64,000 nt of DNA. Source: Bin5 sp965207495. GTDB taxonomy: Bacteria; Chloroflexota; Anaerolineae; Caldilineales; Caldilineaceae. The stretch spans positions 3,844,001-3,908,000 of the forward strand of contig OZ242287.1 in assembly GCA_965207495.1 (NCBI GenBank), read 5' to 3'. Every line of letters starts with the position of its first letter. Positions within the stretch are counted from its first letter, which is position 1. A model generated the notes under the pieces. The model saw only the letters and a program-made list of their open reading frames with translations. It did no database searches and was not told the origin of the DNA. A program made the translations under genes and the position numbers. Positions 8,149 to 15,725 of this stretch are shown here, one piece after another.

Positions 8149-9212
8149 GGGGCCGCTTTCGGGAGTACGGCGACTCCGACCTGCCGGCCCTGGGCGGCCT
8201 GTTCGCCCGAGCCGACTCTCATGACGGCGTTGTCCGTGCGCTGGCCCCTGAAGCGGCAGACGAACAGCCGCTGTTTGCTTTCGCGCCGCGCTACCCTCTA
8301 GGACTTGAGCGCGGCTTGACCCGTGAAGAGGTGCGCAGTCGACTCGGCGGCCGCCTGGCAGAGATCGAGCGGCTGGTGCTTGTCGCTGCGGAGGGCGCTG
8401 CCGTGGATGCCTGCGTGACGGTCTACCCGGCTGGCTCCGAAACTTCGTGGATGCTCGACTGGTTGGTGGACCCTGGAAAGCGGGAGAAGGTGACACTCGA
8501 CGGGATGGTTCAGGCGGGCCTGGACCGCATCCAACATCTGGCGTCGAAGGGGATTCGTCGGGTGGCCGATGACGGCGTCACGTCGGGGACGGGTGGTGCG
8601 CCGGCAGTGTACAGTGTCGAGGCGCGGGGGTTGCGTGAGGACGGCGACATCAAGGCTGGGCTGAGCAGGGCCGGTTTCCAGGCGGTGCGGACGTTTGTGA
8701 TCATGGCCTGCGATCTGGGAGCAGCGTCTGCGGGATTCGGATCGAAAGAGCGCGTTCCTGAGGGGATATCGCTGCGGACCTACCGGTCGGAGGATGCGGC
8801 GGCCTGGATTGCGGCTTTCAACGCTTCGTTTTCCGACCATTGGGGCGGGTTTTCGTATTCGGACGAGAGTTGGGCCCAACACGCCACCTCGCCCCGTTTC
8901 CGAGAGGAGATCAGCGTTGTGGCCGATGCGGGAGGAGGTTTTGCCGGCGTCTGCCATTGCGCGCCCAGTCTTAATCCCAAGGAAGAGGGCCTCGCGCATC
9001 TCCACATTCTTGGCGTCCATCCGGAGTTCAGACGCAGAGGCCTGGGGTACTGTCTGATGCTGGAGGCAATGGGCCGGCTGCGGGAGAATGGGTTCAAGCG
9101 GGTCGAACTGGATATGGATAGTCTCAACTCCAGAGCGCTGCCGCTATACGAACAGCTTGGCTTCCGTCAGCAGGAGGCGATCACGATTTATCGGAGACAG
9201 ATAACTGTGTAA
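8145..9212 (+). CDS. GNAT acetyltransferase with two tandem GNAT domains
   Basis: I start this gene at GTG 8145 (355 residues) because a long purine-rich ribosome site (AGGAGAAGGGGA) lies just upstream and it forms a GTGA overlap with the preceding stop. An ATG 31 codons earlier would add Arg-rich non-homologous sequence. The C-terminal half has the acetyl-CoA loop R-R-R-G-L-G at about 296-301, an L-G-V-H-P-E-F strand before it, and a terminal L-Y-E-Q-L-G-F. The N-terminal half looks like a degenerate GNAT fold, an arrangement known from MshD-like proteins. The substrate is unknown. The context suggests acylation of an amino compound handled by the island. Confidence 0.82.
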   Translation: MRGRFREYGDSDLPALGGLFARADSHDGVVRALAPEAADEQPLFAFAPRYPLGLERGLTREEVRSRLGGRLAEIERLVLVAAEGAAVDACVTVYPAGSETSWMLDWLVDPGKREKVTLDGMVQAGLDRIQHLASKGIRRVADDGVTSGTGGAPAVYSVEARGLREDGDIKAGLSRAGFQAVRTFVIMACDLGAASAGFGSKERVPEGISLRTYRSEDAAAWIAAFNASFSDHWGGFSYSDESWAQHATSPRFREEISVVADAGGGFAGVCHCAPSLNPKEEGLAHLHILGVHPEFRRRGLGYCLMLEAMGRLRENGFKRVELDMDSLNSRALPLYEQLGFRQQEAITIYRRQITV

Positions 9213-9347
9213 CGTGCGGCTGGCCGCGCGGGGTGCGCTTTCTTAGAAAAAGCGTAGCTACTGAGCAATCTCCGGTGAGCACATTTTAGCAGGAACTGCA
9301 GTGGTCGGCAGGACAGTGGCCAGTTGGCGGTGGCTTGATACGAGTAA

Positions 9348-9508
9348 TGGGGGTAGACACTGTTGGGTAGAGACGATGCTGGGGAAGAAGGAACAGGGTG
9401 GCTAGCAAGGGCGGGGCGTTGCGGGGGCGCAGCCCCTGCACAAGGGAGGGCCGAAGGCCCGACCGCACAACTGCAGTGGTCAGTGGTCAGTGGTCAGTGG
9501 TCAGTCTT
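9348..9508 (+). repeat. Dispersed hairpin repeat, copy A (full length)
   Basis: This is a repeat of about 160 bases, also present in the gaps at 39985, 40104 and 48788. Parts in order are GGTAGACACTGTTGG, GCTGGGGAAGAA, GGTGGCTAGCAAGGGCGG, then a core (9413-9466) holding two hairpins, and finally a tail of four perfect CAGTGGT heptads (9474-9501). The hairpins are GCGGGGG/CCCCTGC, and GGGCC-GAA-GGCCC, which is perfectly palindromic. It fills most of the gap between the GNAT gene and the dehydrogenase gene. It encodes no protein. It could be a REP/MITE-like element or a transcription-stopping structure. Confidence 0.75.
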
Positions 9509-9550
9509 GCGGCGATTTGTTGAGGATGGGTGTGGCGAGAGGAGAGAGGA

Positions 9551-10606
9551 TTGGCCGATTACAGAGCAGGGATCGTCGGTTGCGGCCACATTGCGCGCGT
9601 TCACGCCGGCGGCTTTCGGGCCACCGGTGGCGTAGACCTGGTGGCGGCGGCCGACATTGTGCCGGAGGCGTTGGACGCTTTTGGGGAAGAGTGGGGCGTG
9701 GAGGGGCGTTACACGGACTGCGCCGAGATGCTCGCCCAGGAGAAGCTGGACATCCTCAGCGTCTGCACGCGCAACCATCAGCACGTTGAACCGACACTGG
9801 CCGGAGCAGAGGCGGGCGTGCGCGCCATCTTCTGCGAAAAGCCGATGGCGATGAATCTGGGCGAGGCCGACAGCATGGTCGGGGCCTGTGAACGGGCAGG
9901 CGTCAAGCTGACTGTGGACCACACGATGCGGTTCGAAGCGAACTACGTGCATATCAAGGAGCGGATCGAGCAGGGCGCGATCGGGGCGTTGCTCAGTGTA
10001 GAGGTGCGGGCTATCGGCGATCTGGGCGAGCTGACGCACAACGCTACCCACAGCTTTGACACGCTCTGTATGTTCGGCGGCGAACCTGAGTGGATGTTCG
10101 CTCATCTGGAGCGCGATGTCGAGCGCAACGCGGAGAGAGAGGACCTGTTCGCCCTGGTGGGCTTTGCCAACGGTGTGCGGGGCAAGCTGACTTATGGCGG
10201 CTATACGAATTACCGATATGAAGGCTTTGTCTGGGAGGGAACGGAGGGACGAATCGAGGCAAGGGCCGCTAACGGCTGGCTGCCACAGGTACGTTGCTGG
10301 ACGCACGATCAGCCCGGCGAAACCGGGTTCCGTGACGGCACACCGATTCCGACGTTGGAGAATGACCCGTGGGAGGCCGCGATAGGCGAGGTTGTAGCCA
10401 GCCTTGACGAAAACCGTGCATCAGTCTCCGACGGACGCGCGGGCCGGCTGGCGCTGTCAATGACGATGGCGGCGTATGAGTCGCGGCGGCAAGGGGGCGT
10501 ACGGATTCAATTTCCTTTTGACATACAGAAGTCGCCCCTGGACATGATGCTGGAGAGCGGGGATTTGCCCAAGATCTGGGGACGCGGCATCAAGGCATGG
10601 ACCTAG
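9551..10606 (+). CDS. Gfo/Idh/MocA family NAD(P)-dependent oxidoreductase (copy 1)
   Basis: The N-terminal Rossmann motif is G-C-G-H-I-A (10-15) and the family's E-K-P is at 96-98 in F-C-E-K-P-M. The C-terminal alpha/beta domain carries H-N-A-T-H-S-F-D-T-L. I start at TTG 9551, which follows GGAGAGAGGA directly and puts the Rossmann strand at the usual distance. A GTG at 9530 is the alternative. At 351 residues the length is typical. These enzymes oxidise or reduce sugars, inositols and related polyols. The downstream VOC gene begins after ten bases, so they probably share a transcript. The gene lies just after repeat copy A, which may mark a new transcription unit. Confidence 0.9.
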   Translation: MADYRAGIVGCGHIARVHAGGFRATGGVDLVAAADIVPEALDAFGEEWGVEGRYTDCAEMLAQEKLDILSVCTRNHQHVEPTLAGAEAGVRAIFCEKPMAMNLGEADSMVGACERAGVKLTVDHTMRFEANYVHIKERIEQGAIGALLSVEVRAIGDLGELTHNATHSFDTLCMFGGEPEWMFAHLERDVERNAEREDLFALVGFANGVRGKLTYGGYTNYRYEGFVWEGTEGRIEARAANGWLPQVRCWTHDQPGETGFRDGTPIPTLENDPWEAAIGEVVASLDENRASVSDGRAGRLALSMTMAAYESRRQGGVRIQFPFDIQKSPLDMMLESGDLPKIWGRGIKAWT

Positions 10607-10621
10607 TGAAGGAGCTTGGAA

Positions 10622-11041
10622 ATGGCTTTTCTACGCCATGTGGCATTGAGAACAAAGGACCTGGAACGGTCGCGTGCGTTTTACGAAAAGATTCTGGGGC
10701 TCAGGTTTTTGCGCTACGTGTATGACGAGAACTACCCGCCGGGATGCTATCTCTCGGACGGCTCGGTCAATATGACGCTCATCCAATATGTAGGAGATGA
10801 GAGGCCGCCCATTGCGCATGAAGGCGAATACATTCACCTGGGTTTTATCGTCGACAATCTGGAGGAAACCTATCACCTGTTGCGCGCCGAGGGGGCGGAG
10901 ATTCTGGTTGAGGACGTGAAGGTGGAGAGGGAGTTCAACTATGACCATGTGCCGGTAGGGTCGCTGAAGACGACGGATCCCGACGGCAACATCCTGGACA
11001 TCACCGAACGCAAAGATGAGTGGGACGGCGTCCAGCTGTAG
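10622..11041 (+). CDS. VOC superfamily (glyoxalase/dioxygenase fold) protein
   Basis: This 139-residue protein has two beta-alpha-beta-beta-beta modules. The N-terminal metal-site histidine H6 lies in R-H-V-A-L-R-T, followed by L-E-R-S-R-A-F-Y-E-K-I-L-G-L. The second module has I-H-L-G-F-I-V-D-N, and the terminal D-P-D-G-N-I-L-D-I-T-E supplies the expected acidic ligand. The ATG at 10622 has GAAGGAG upstream. It could be a lyase, isomerase or epimerase for a small keto or diol metabolite. It sits between a dehydrogenase and an FAH-type hydrolase, a grouping common in aromatic or sugar-acid degradation. Confidence 0.88.
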   Translation: MAFLRHVALRTKDLERSRAFYEKILGLRFLRYVYDENYPPGCYLSDGSVNMTLIQYVGDERPPIAHEGEYIHLGFIVDNLEETYHLLRAEGAEILVEDVKVEREFNYDHVPVGSLKTTDPDGNILDITERKDEWDGVQL

Positions 11042-11176
11042 CTGGATGGACGCGGATTCCCGGCTCAGAAAGCAAATCTGTCTGACAGGCAGAGACGGCG
11101 CTGCCTGGAGTCGAAAGACCTTATATATTGACAGCACAAAGGACAGTTCACCACAGGATTCCGGAGGCTTGAATCG

Positions 11177-12064
11177 ATGAGAATCGCCCTGTTTGCTCAT
11201 GAGGACCACAACCACATTGGCATTGTAACCGACTTTGGGATGCTGGATTTTTCGCGCGCATACCAAGCGCAACAGTTGATCCAGCACGGCGACGAAAGCC
11301 CGCAACTGATCACTGACATGGTTGCACTGATGAAGGCGGGCCTGTTTAACGCAGAGACATTTCATTCGACGATGATGTTTGTCTTTGAGCATCATCTGAA
11401 TGGCGCCTTCACTGTCGCGGATCCTGCGCTGCGCACGCCGATTCCGAAGCCGGGCAAGCTGATCGCGCTGGGGGGAAATTTTTCGCATCCCGGTGAGGAA
11501 GACCCGGACGAGCCGCCGCTCTTCTTCAAGCCGACCTCTTCCATTATCGGGCCCGGCGAGCCAATCGTCTTCAGGCGGGGTCTGAAGGTAGTGGAGCCGG
11601 AGATTGAGTTGACCGTCGTCATTGGAAAGGAGGGCAGCCACATTTCGCGAGCGGATGCGGATGAATACGTGGCCGGCTACACGCTGCTCAATGACGTGAC
11701 GGCACGTGACCTGCAGAATGTTGCCTTCGAGGTGCAGCGTCCGTGGTCATACACGAAGGGGGTTGACACCTTTACTCCGATCGGGCCGCATGTCGTGCTA
11801 CCGGGCGCGGTCAGCGACCCACACAATCTGGCGATGACGATGCGCGTCAATGGCGAGGAGATCGAGCACGCCAATACGAACACGATGCTGTTTCAGGTTC
11901 CGGTATTGATCGAGTATATCAGCCAGTACATGCGGTTGGAGCCGGGCGACATGATCGCCACGGGGACGCCGGTGCATCCGCCGGGCCTCAAGCCGGGAGA
12001 CACGGTTGAGCTGGAAATCGAGGAGATCGGTATCTTAAGCAATCCTGTCGTGGCGGACAACTGA
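11177..12064 (+). CDS. Fumarylacetoacetate hydrolase (FAH) family protein
   Basis: The 295 residues end in the FAH catalytic domain. The metal ligands are E142 and E144 (P-E-I-E-L) and D173 (L-L-N-D-V-T-A-R-D). A conserved F-F-K-P-T-S-S lies at 116-122 and G-T-P before the C-terminus. Family members hydrolyse or decarboxylate beta-diketo or 2-keto-enol acids such as fumarylpyruvate and oxaloacetate. The N-terminal 90 residues form the usual small capping domain. A CCGGAGG ribosome site precedes the ATG. One base separates its stop from the DUF6807 gene. Together with the isomerase homologues this points to ring-cleavage or sugar-acid breakdown. Confidence 0.92.
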   Translation: MRIALFAHEDHNHIGIVTDFGMLDFSRAYQAQQLIQHGDESPQLITDMVALMKAGLFNAETFHSTMMFVFEHHLNGAFTVADPALRTPIPKPGKLIALGGNFSHPGEEDPDEPPLFFKPTSSIIGPGEPIVFRRGLKVVEPEIELTVVIGKEGSHISRADADEYVAGYTLLNDVTARDLQNVAFEVQRPWSYTKGVDTFTPIGPHVVLPGAVSDPHNLAMTMRVNGEEIEHANTNTMLFQVPVLIEYISQYMRLEPGDMIATGTPVHPPGLKPGDTVELEIEEIGILSNPVVADN

Positions 12065-12065
12065 G

Positions 12066-13295
12066 ATGGGAACACGGCGCTTGCTGAGCCTTGACGTGGC
12101 GGCTGCAGCCGGCGTGGAGCCGTCAGAAGAGGCGCTGCTGAGCGCGGCGATCGATCTTGAAACGTTGGGGGTCGAGCCGGCGCAGATCGAGCAGCGCCAG
12201 GTCGGGTTCTGGATGCAGGAGAGGTTGCCGGACGGCCAGACTGTCAGCGTACCGGCCCAGGCCGAGATTTTGCCTGACCCGCAGGGTCGAATCAAGCTGA
12301 CCTGGTTGGCGCCGCGCTCTGCGAGTACGCCGAGGCGCGTCAACCTCGAACTGGTGGATCGCGTCAACGGGAAAGCCCTGCCTTTTCCGGCGGTCCAGGT
12401 CTTGCCGGACGCCAATGAGCGTGTCTGGGTGAGTCACGACAATCGCAACCTGTTGGGGTACTGCTACAGCGGGCAGTACCGCAAACCGTTCTTCTACCCT
12501 GTTAGGGGTCCAAGCGGGCGATCGGTGACGCGACTTGGGCATCCGCGTGACTTCGGCGGCGGCCACGACCATCACCGTTCGTTGTGGATCGAGCACGAAA
12601 ATGTGAACGATGTCAGCTTTGAGACAGAGCATTTGCACTTCTATGCCGGAACGGACTCCCCGCTGGTTGGCATTGGCCGCATCGCGCACGACCGATTTCT
12701 GACGCAAGAGGATGGACCAGTGTACGCGCGGTTGGAGATGGCGCTAGACTGGGTCAGCCATGAGGGGGACGTGTTGCTCAACGAGATCCGACGCGTGCGC
12801 GTCTATCCCCTGGCCGGAGGCGAGCAACTGATCGACTTCGACCTGACTTTCGAGTCTCAGGTTGAACAGGTCACGTTTGGGCAGTCCACGTTTGGCATCC
12901 TGGCGGCGCGCGTGGCCCATCCGCTGGAAGCGCTGCGGGGGGACGGGCGCATCCTCAACGCACGCGGCGCGCTGAACGAGGAGGGGGTCCATCGTCAGAC
13001 GGCGGAGTGGTGCGACTATTCGGGGCCGATCAGCCCTGACGAAACGAACGGGATTGCAGTTCTTGGCCATCCAGTGAACATTCACCATCCCCACAGTTGG
13101 CACGTGCGCGACGATGGCTGGATGTGTGCGGCGCCATTTGCGCGCCATGCCAAGACCGTGCACAACGGGGAAACGCTGCGTTTTCGATTTCGGCTCTTTG
13201 TTCACGACGGGGACGACGCTTCCCGAATCGCGGCCCGCTATGCCGAGTTCGCGCAGCCTGCGACGGTGTCGTTGTCAGAGGGAGAGGAAGGCTGA
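12066..13295 (+). CDS. DUF6807 / PmoA-like family protein
   Basis: This 409-residue protein carries the family signature K-P-F-F-Y-P-V-R-G-P-S-G (140-151), then H-D-H-H-R-S-L-W (167-174), and later H-P-V-N-I-H-H-P at about 340. The family is named for a supposed link with methane oxygenase but is widespread near glycosidase and Gfo/Idh/MocA genes, so a carbohydrate role is more likely. The N-terminal 120 residues are an extra beta-rich domain. It follows the FAH gene by one base, indicating coupling. The biochemical activity is unknown. Confidence 0.82.
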   Translation: MGTRRLLSLDVAAAAGVEPSEEALLSAAIDLETLGVEPAQIEQRQVGFWMQERLPDGQTVSVPAQAEILPDPQGRIKLTWLAPRSASTPRRVNLELVDRVNGKALPFPAVQVLPDANERVWVSHDNRNLLGYCYSGQYRKPFFYPVRGPSGRSVTRLGHPRDFGGGHDHHRSLWIEHENVNDVSFETEHLHFYAGTDSPLVGIGRIAHDRFLTQEDGPVYARLEMALDWVSHEGDVLLNEIRRVRVYPLAGGEQLIDFDLTFESQVEQVTFGQSTFGILAARVAHPLEALRGDGRILNARGALNEEGVHRQTAEWCDYSGPISPDETNGIAVLGHPVNIHHPHSWHVRDDGWMCAAPFARHAKTVHNGETLRFRFRLFVHDGDDASRIAARYAEFAQPATVSLSEGEEG

Positions 13296-13425
13296 CCAGG
13301 TATTGTCGGGAGTCTGGCGACATATCGAGTAGACAGCGTTACGCATGTCGTGCTGTGTGAGGAGGGTTCGTCGACCTGGAAGAATAGTGCTAACAGGGCT
13401 GAACGCGGTGAAGGAGAAAAGGTAG

Positions 13426-14187
13426 ATGTCGCAAAATCATCAGACGCTGGGGGCGATCTATCCGGACGATATGTGGCTGGACTACGACATCAACCGGATG
13501 CTCGATGAGTTCCGCAAGTATCTGCCGGAGCAGGTACCGATGGTGTCGGCACGGACGCATGTGCCGATGTTTGCGGTGGGGGCGGATGAGCCGGCAGATG
13601 GCAGCAGCGTGGAACTGGGCGTCTGGCTGGCGGAAAATGGGGACATAGAGGCCGCCGCCGCCAGGTTGATGCGGCTGAACCCGAGCATTTTCGCCTACTA
13701 CTGCACAACGGCCAGTTTTGTGCAGGGCGTTGCCGGCGACGAGGCGCTGAAGAAACGGGTTGAGGATGCCACAGGGCTGCCGTGCACAACCGCCAGCACC
13801 GCCATAGTCAAGGCGCTCCACACCCTGGAAGTGCGGCGGGTCGCGACTGCCTCGCCGTACATGGAAGACGTGAACCAGGCGCTCATCGGTTTTCTGGGCG
13901 AGTGCGACATCGAGGTGGTGAACAGCAATCCCCTGCACTATCTGCAGGACCACGGGATTGTGCCCCCGGAAACGATTCGCGAGGCGGCGCAAGCTGCCGA
14001 CGTGCCCGAGGCGGACGCAATTCTTATCAGTTGTACCGGCCAGAAGACGGCCGACTTCATCACTGACTTGGAACAGGAACTCGGCAAGCCGGTGGTTACC
14101 TCGAATCAGGCGACGGGCTGGCAAGCGTTGAAGATGATGGGGGTCGAGGCGCGTCTGCCCGGACGGGGCGTTCTGTTCGGGAACTGA
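13426..14187 (+). CDS. Maleate isomerase / arylmalonate decarboxylase-like protein with both cysteines
   Basis: The 253-residue protein is a homologue of the gene at 7411. It retains the full two-cysteine pattern of cofactor-independent racemases and isomerases: C93 in Y-Y-C-T-T-A-S-F and C203 in I-S-C-T-G-Q-K-T. A GAAGGAG ribosome site lies upstream. It is followed after 32 bases by DUF3830 copy 2, mirroring the DUF3830/racemase association at the start of the island. Likely substrates are small dicarboxylates such as maleate- or malonate-type acids (inference). Confidence 0.87.
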   Translation: MSQNHQTLGAIYPDDMWLDYDINRMLDEFRKYLPEQVPMVSARTHVPMFAVGADEPADGSSVELGVWLAENGDIEAAAARLMRLNPSIFAYYCTTASFVQGVAGDEALKKRVEDATGLPCTTASTAIVKALHTLEVRRVATASPYMEDVNQALIGFLGECDIEVVNSNPLHYLQDHGIVPPETIREAAQAADVPEADAILISCTGQKTADFITDLEQELGKPVVTSNQATGWQALKMMGVEARLPGRGVLFGN

Positions 14188-14219
14188 CAGGAAAACTGAG
14201 AAAGAGAGGACAATAACAT

Positions 14220-14717
14220 ATGGCCCGCAGAATCAGGATCTCATTCGAGAAACATAACGTTTCCGCCGTGGCCGAACTGCTCGATGACGCCGCACCGTTG
14301 ACCGCCGAAGCCTTCTGGAACGCGCTGCCGCTATCGGGTGACGCCTACCACGCAAAATGGGCCAACAACGAAGTCTATATCCTCACGCCCCCGTTTGCCG
14401 TAAGGGATCCCGAAAAGGAGAACGCCACGGTCTTCCCGATTCCCGGCGACATCCTCTATCTCCCGGTACCTCCTGGCAGCAAGGTGCCGCCCGACATGGC
14501 GGCGCAGTGCCGAGAGACTGGGCTGATCGACCTTGCGATTTTCTACGGGAGGGACAACTACCTGCTGGGGCCGGACGGACATATGCCCGGGAATCTGTTC
14601 GCCACCATTACAGAGGGTCTTACTGAGCTGGCGGAAGCTTGCCAGGACCTGTGGCGTAACGGCGCCGGCGACGAACGCATGACATTCAGCCGACTCGATG
14701 AACGAGCAGACTCCTGA
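14220..14717 (+). CDS. DUF3830 family protein, copy 2
   Basis: This 165-residue protein aligns over its whole length with copy 1 at 5368, sharing the N-terminal M-A-R-x-I-x-I-x-F, W-N-A-L-P-L, G-D-A-Y-H-A, G-x-M-P-G-N-L-F and the C-terminal G-x-E-R-M. The divergence is well beyond recent duplication. A GAGAGGA ribosome site precedes the ATG. It ends the plus-strand island and converges with the PIG-L gene, leaving 20 bases between the stops. Confidence 0.86.
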   Translation: MARRIRISFEKHNVSAVAELLDDAAPLTAEAFWNALPLSGDAYHAKWANNEVYILTPPFAVRDPEKENATVFPIPGDILYLPVPPGSKVPPDMAAQCRETGLIDLAIFYGRDNYLLGPDGHMPGNLFATITEGLTELAEACQDLWRNGAGDERMTFSRLDERADS

Positions 14718-14737
14718 GAGGGCGGCGGGCGGCCTTC

Positions 14738-15652
14738 TCAGTCTTCGTATTTCTCCTTGGCCATGCGATGCCGCGAGGTGAATGACTCGCCATCGGCCAG
14801 TGGCATCAACCCCCCAATCATCTCACTGCGCCGGCCCATGTGCGCTGACTGCGGCTCGGTGATTCGTTCCAGCTCGGCATCGGTGATCGGGAGCGTATAG
14901 CGGACTTGCGGCTGGAAGCGCTGGAATTGCTCGGCGTAGGCGACCAGCGCACTGTTTCCGTCGGCTCCGTCAGAGGTTTCGGCGCGCTTACGGGCGTAAG
15001 GACCGCCATAGTACTGGCTGGCAATCTGGTCCAGAGCGCGGACCTTTTTCTCGATTACGTCGGTGATGTCGATGTAGAGGTCGGCGCGGGCGGTGCCGGC
15101 GTATTCGAGGCTGTTGTTGCCGATGTAGGCGGTCGGGTTCATGAAGTAGATGCAGGGGACGGGATGGCGCTCCTGGCGTCCGCGGCCCGATCCGCTCGCA
15201 AGTTGCCAGGCGTAGAGCGTACACTGGCCTACAGTTCCGTGCATCTTGAAGCCGCCGCTCTCGTATGGGTGATGCGTAATGAGCAGGTCCGGTTTCACCG
15301 CACGAATCACATCGGCGATTGCCTCGATTTTGTCCTGCGTCACCAGGATATCGTCGTCCTCAAACCCCAGATCGCGCACGTCGTCAAAGCCGAGGATGCG
15401 GCAGGCACGGCGTACCTCTTCCAGCTTCTCTTCGACTGCTTGAGCCACAAATTGTTCCACATCCAACTCCGCTCCGGCCTGGCGCCTCTGTTCGCCAAGT
15501 TCCCAGTGGTGGGAGCGCACGCCGGTGGTGAGGATTGCCGCGGTCACCTGGTCTCCCTGGTCAACGTGGTGGGCGAGCGTGCCGCCGGCCATGTCGAAAC
15601 TGTCGGCAGGGTGGGCGGCGACGAGTAGGATGTGAATCGGTCTGCTTGCCAT
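14738..15652 (-). CDS. PIG-L (LmbE-like) family deacetylase, atypical active site
   Basis: The 304-residue protein has the PIG-L metal-site pattern: H14 and D17 in A-H-P-A-D-S-F-D, and a distal H-H at 127-128 in I-T-H-H-P-Y. The canonical motif is A-H-P-D-D, whose first Asp acts as general base; here it is Ala (A16). The metal ligands are kept but the base is not, so the mechanism may differ or the base may come from elsewhere, for example D20. Family members deacetylate N-acetylglucosamine-containing compounds. An AAGGAAG ribosome site precedes the ATG. It follows the GH127-like gene on the same strand, so a glycan role fits. Confidence 0.85.
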   Translation of the reverse strand: MASRPIHILLVAAHPADSFDMAGGTLAHHVDQGDQVTAAILTTGVRSHHWELGEQRRQAGAELDVEQFVAQAVEEKLEEVRRACRILGFDDVRDLGFEDDDILVTQDKIEAIADVIRAVKPDLLITHHPYESGGFKMHGTVGQCTLYAWQLASGSGRGRQERHPVPCIYFMNPTAYIGNNSLEYAGTARADLYIDITDVIEKKVRALDQIASQYYGGPYARKRAETSDGADGNSALVAYAEQFQRFQPQVRYTLPITDAELERITEPQSAHMGRRSEMIGGLMPLADGESFTSRHRMAKEKYED

Positions 15653-15725
15653 GGTCAGCTTCCTTTTATCTGGAATCTTGTTGCCGTTTCAGGGTAGTCG
15701 TCCGGCACAATAGTTAGCGGTGTCT

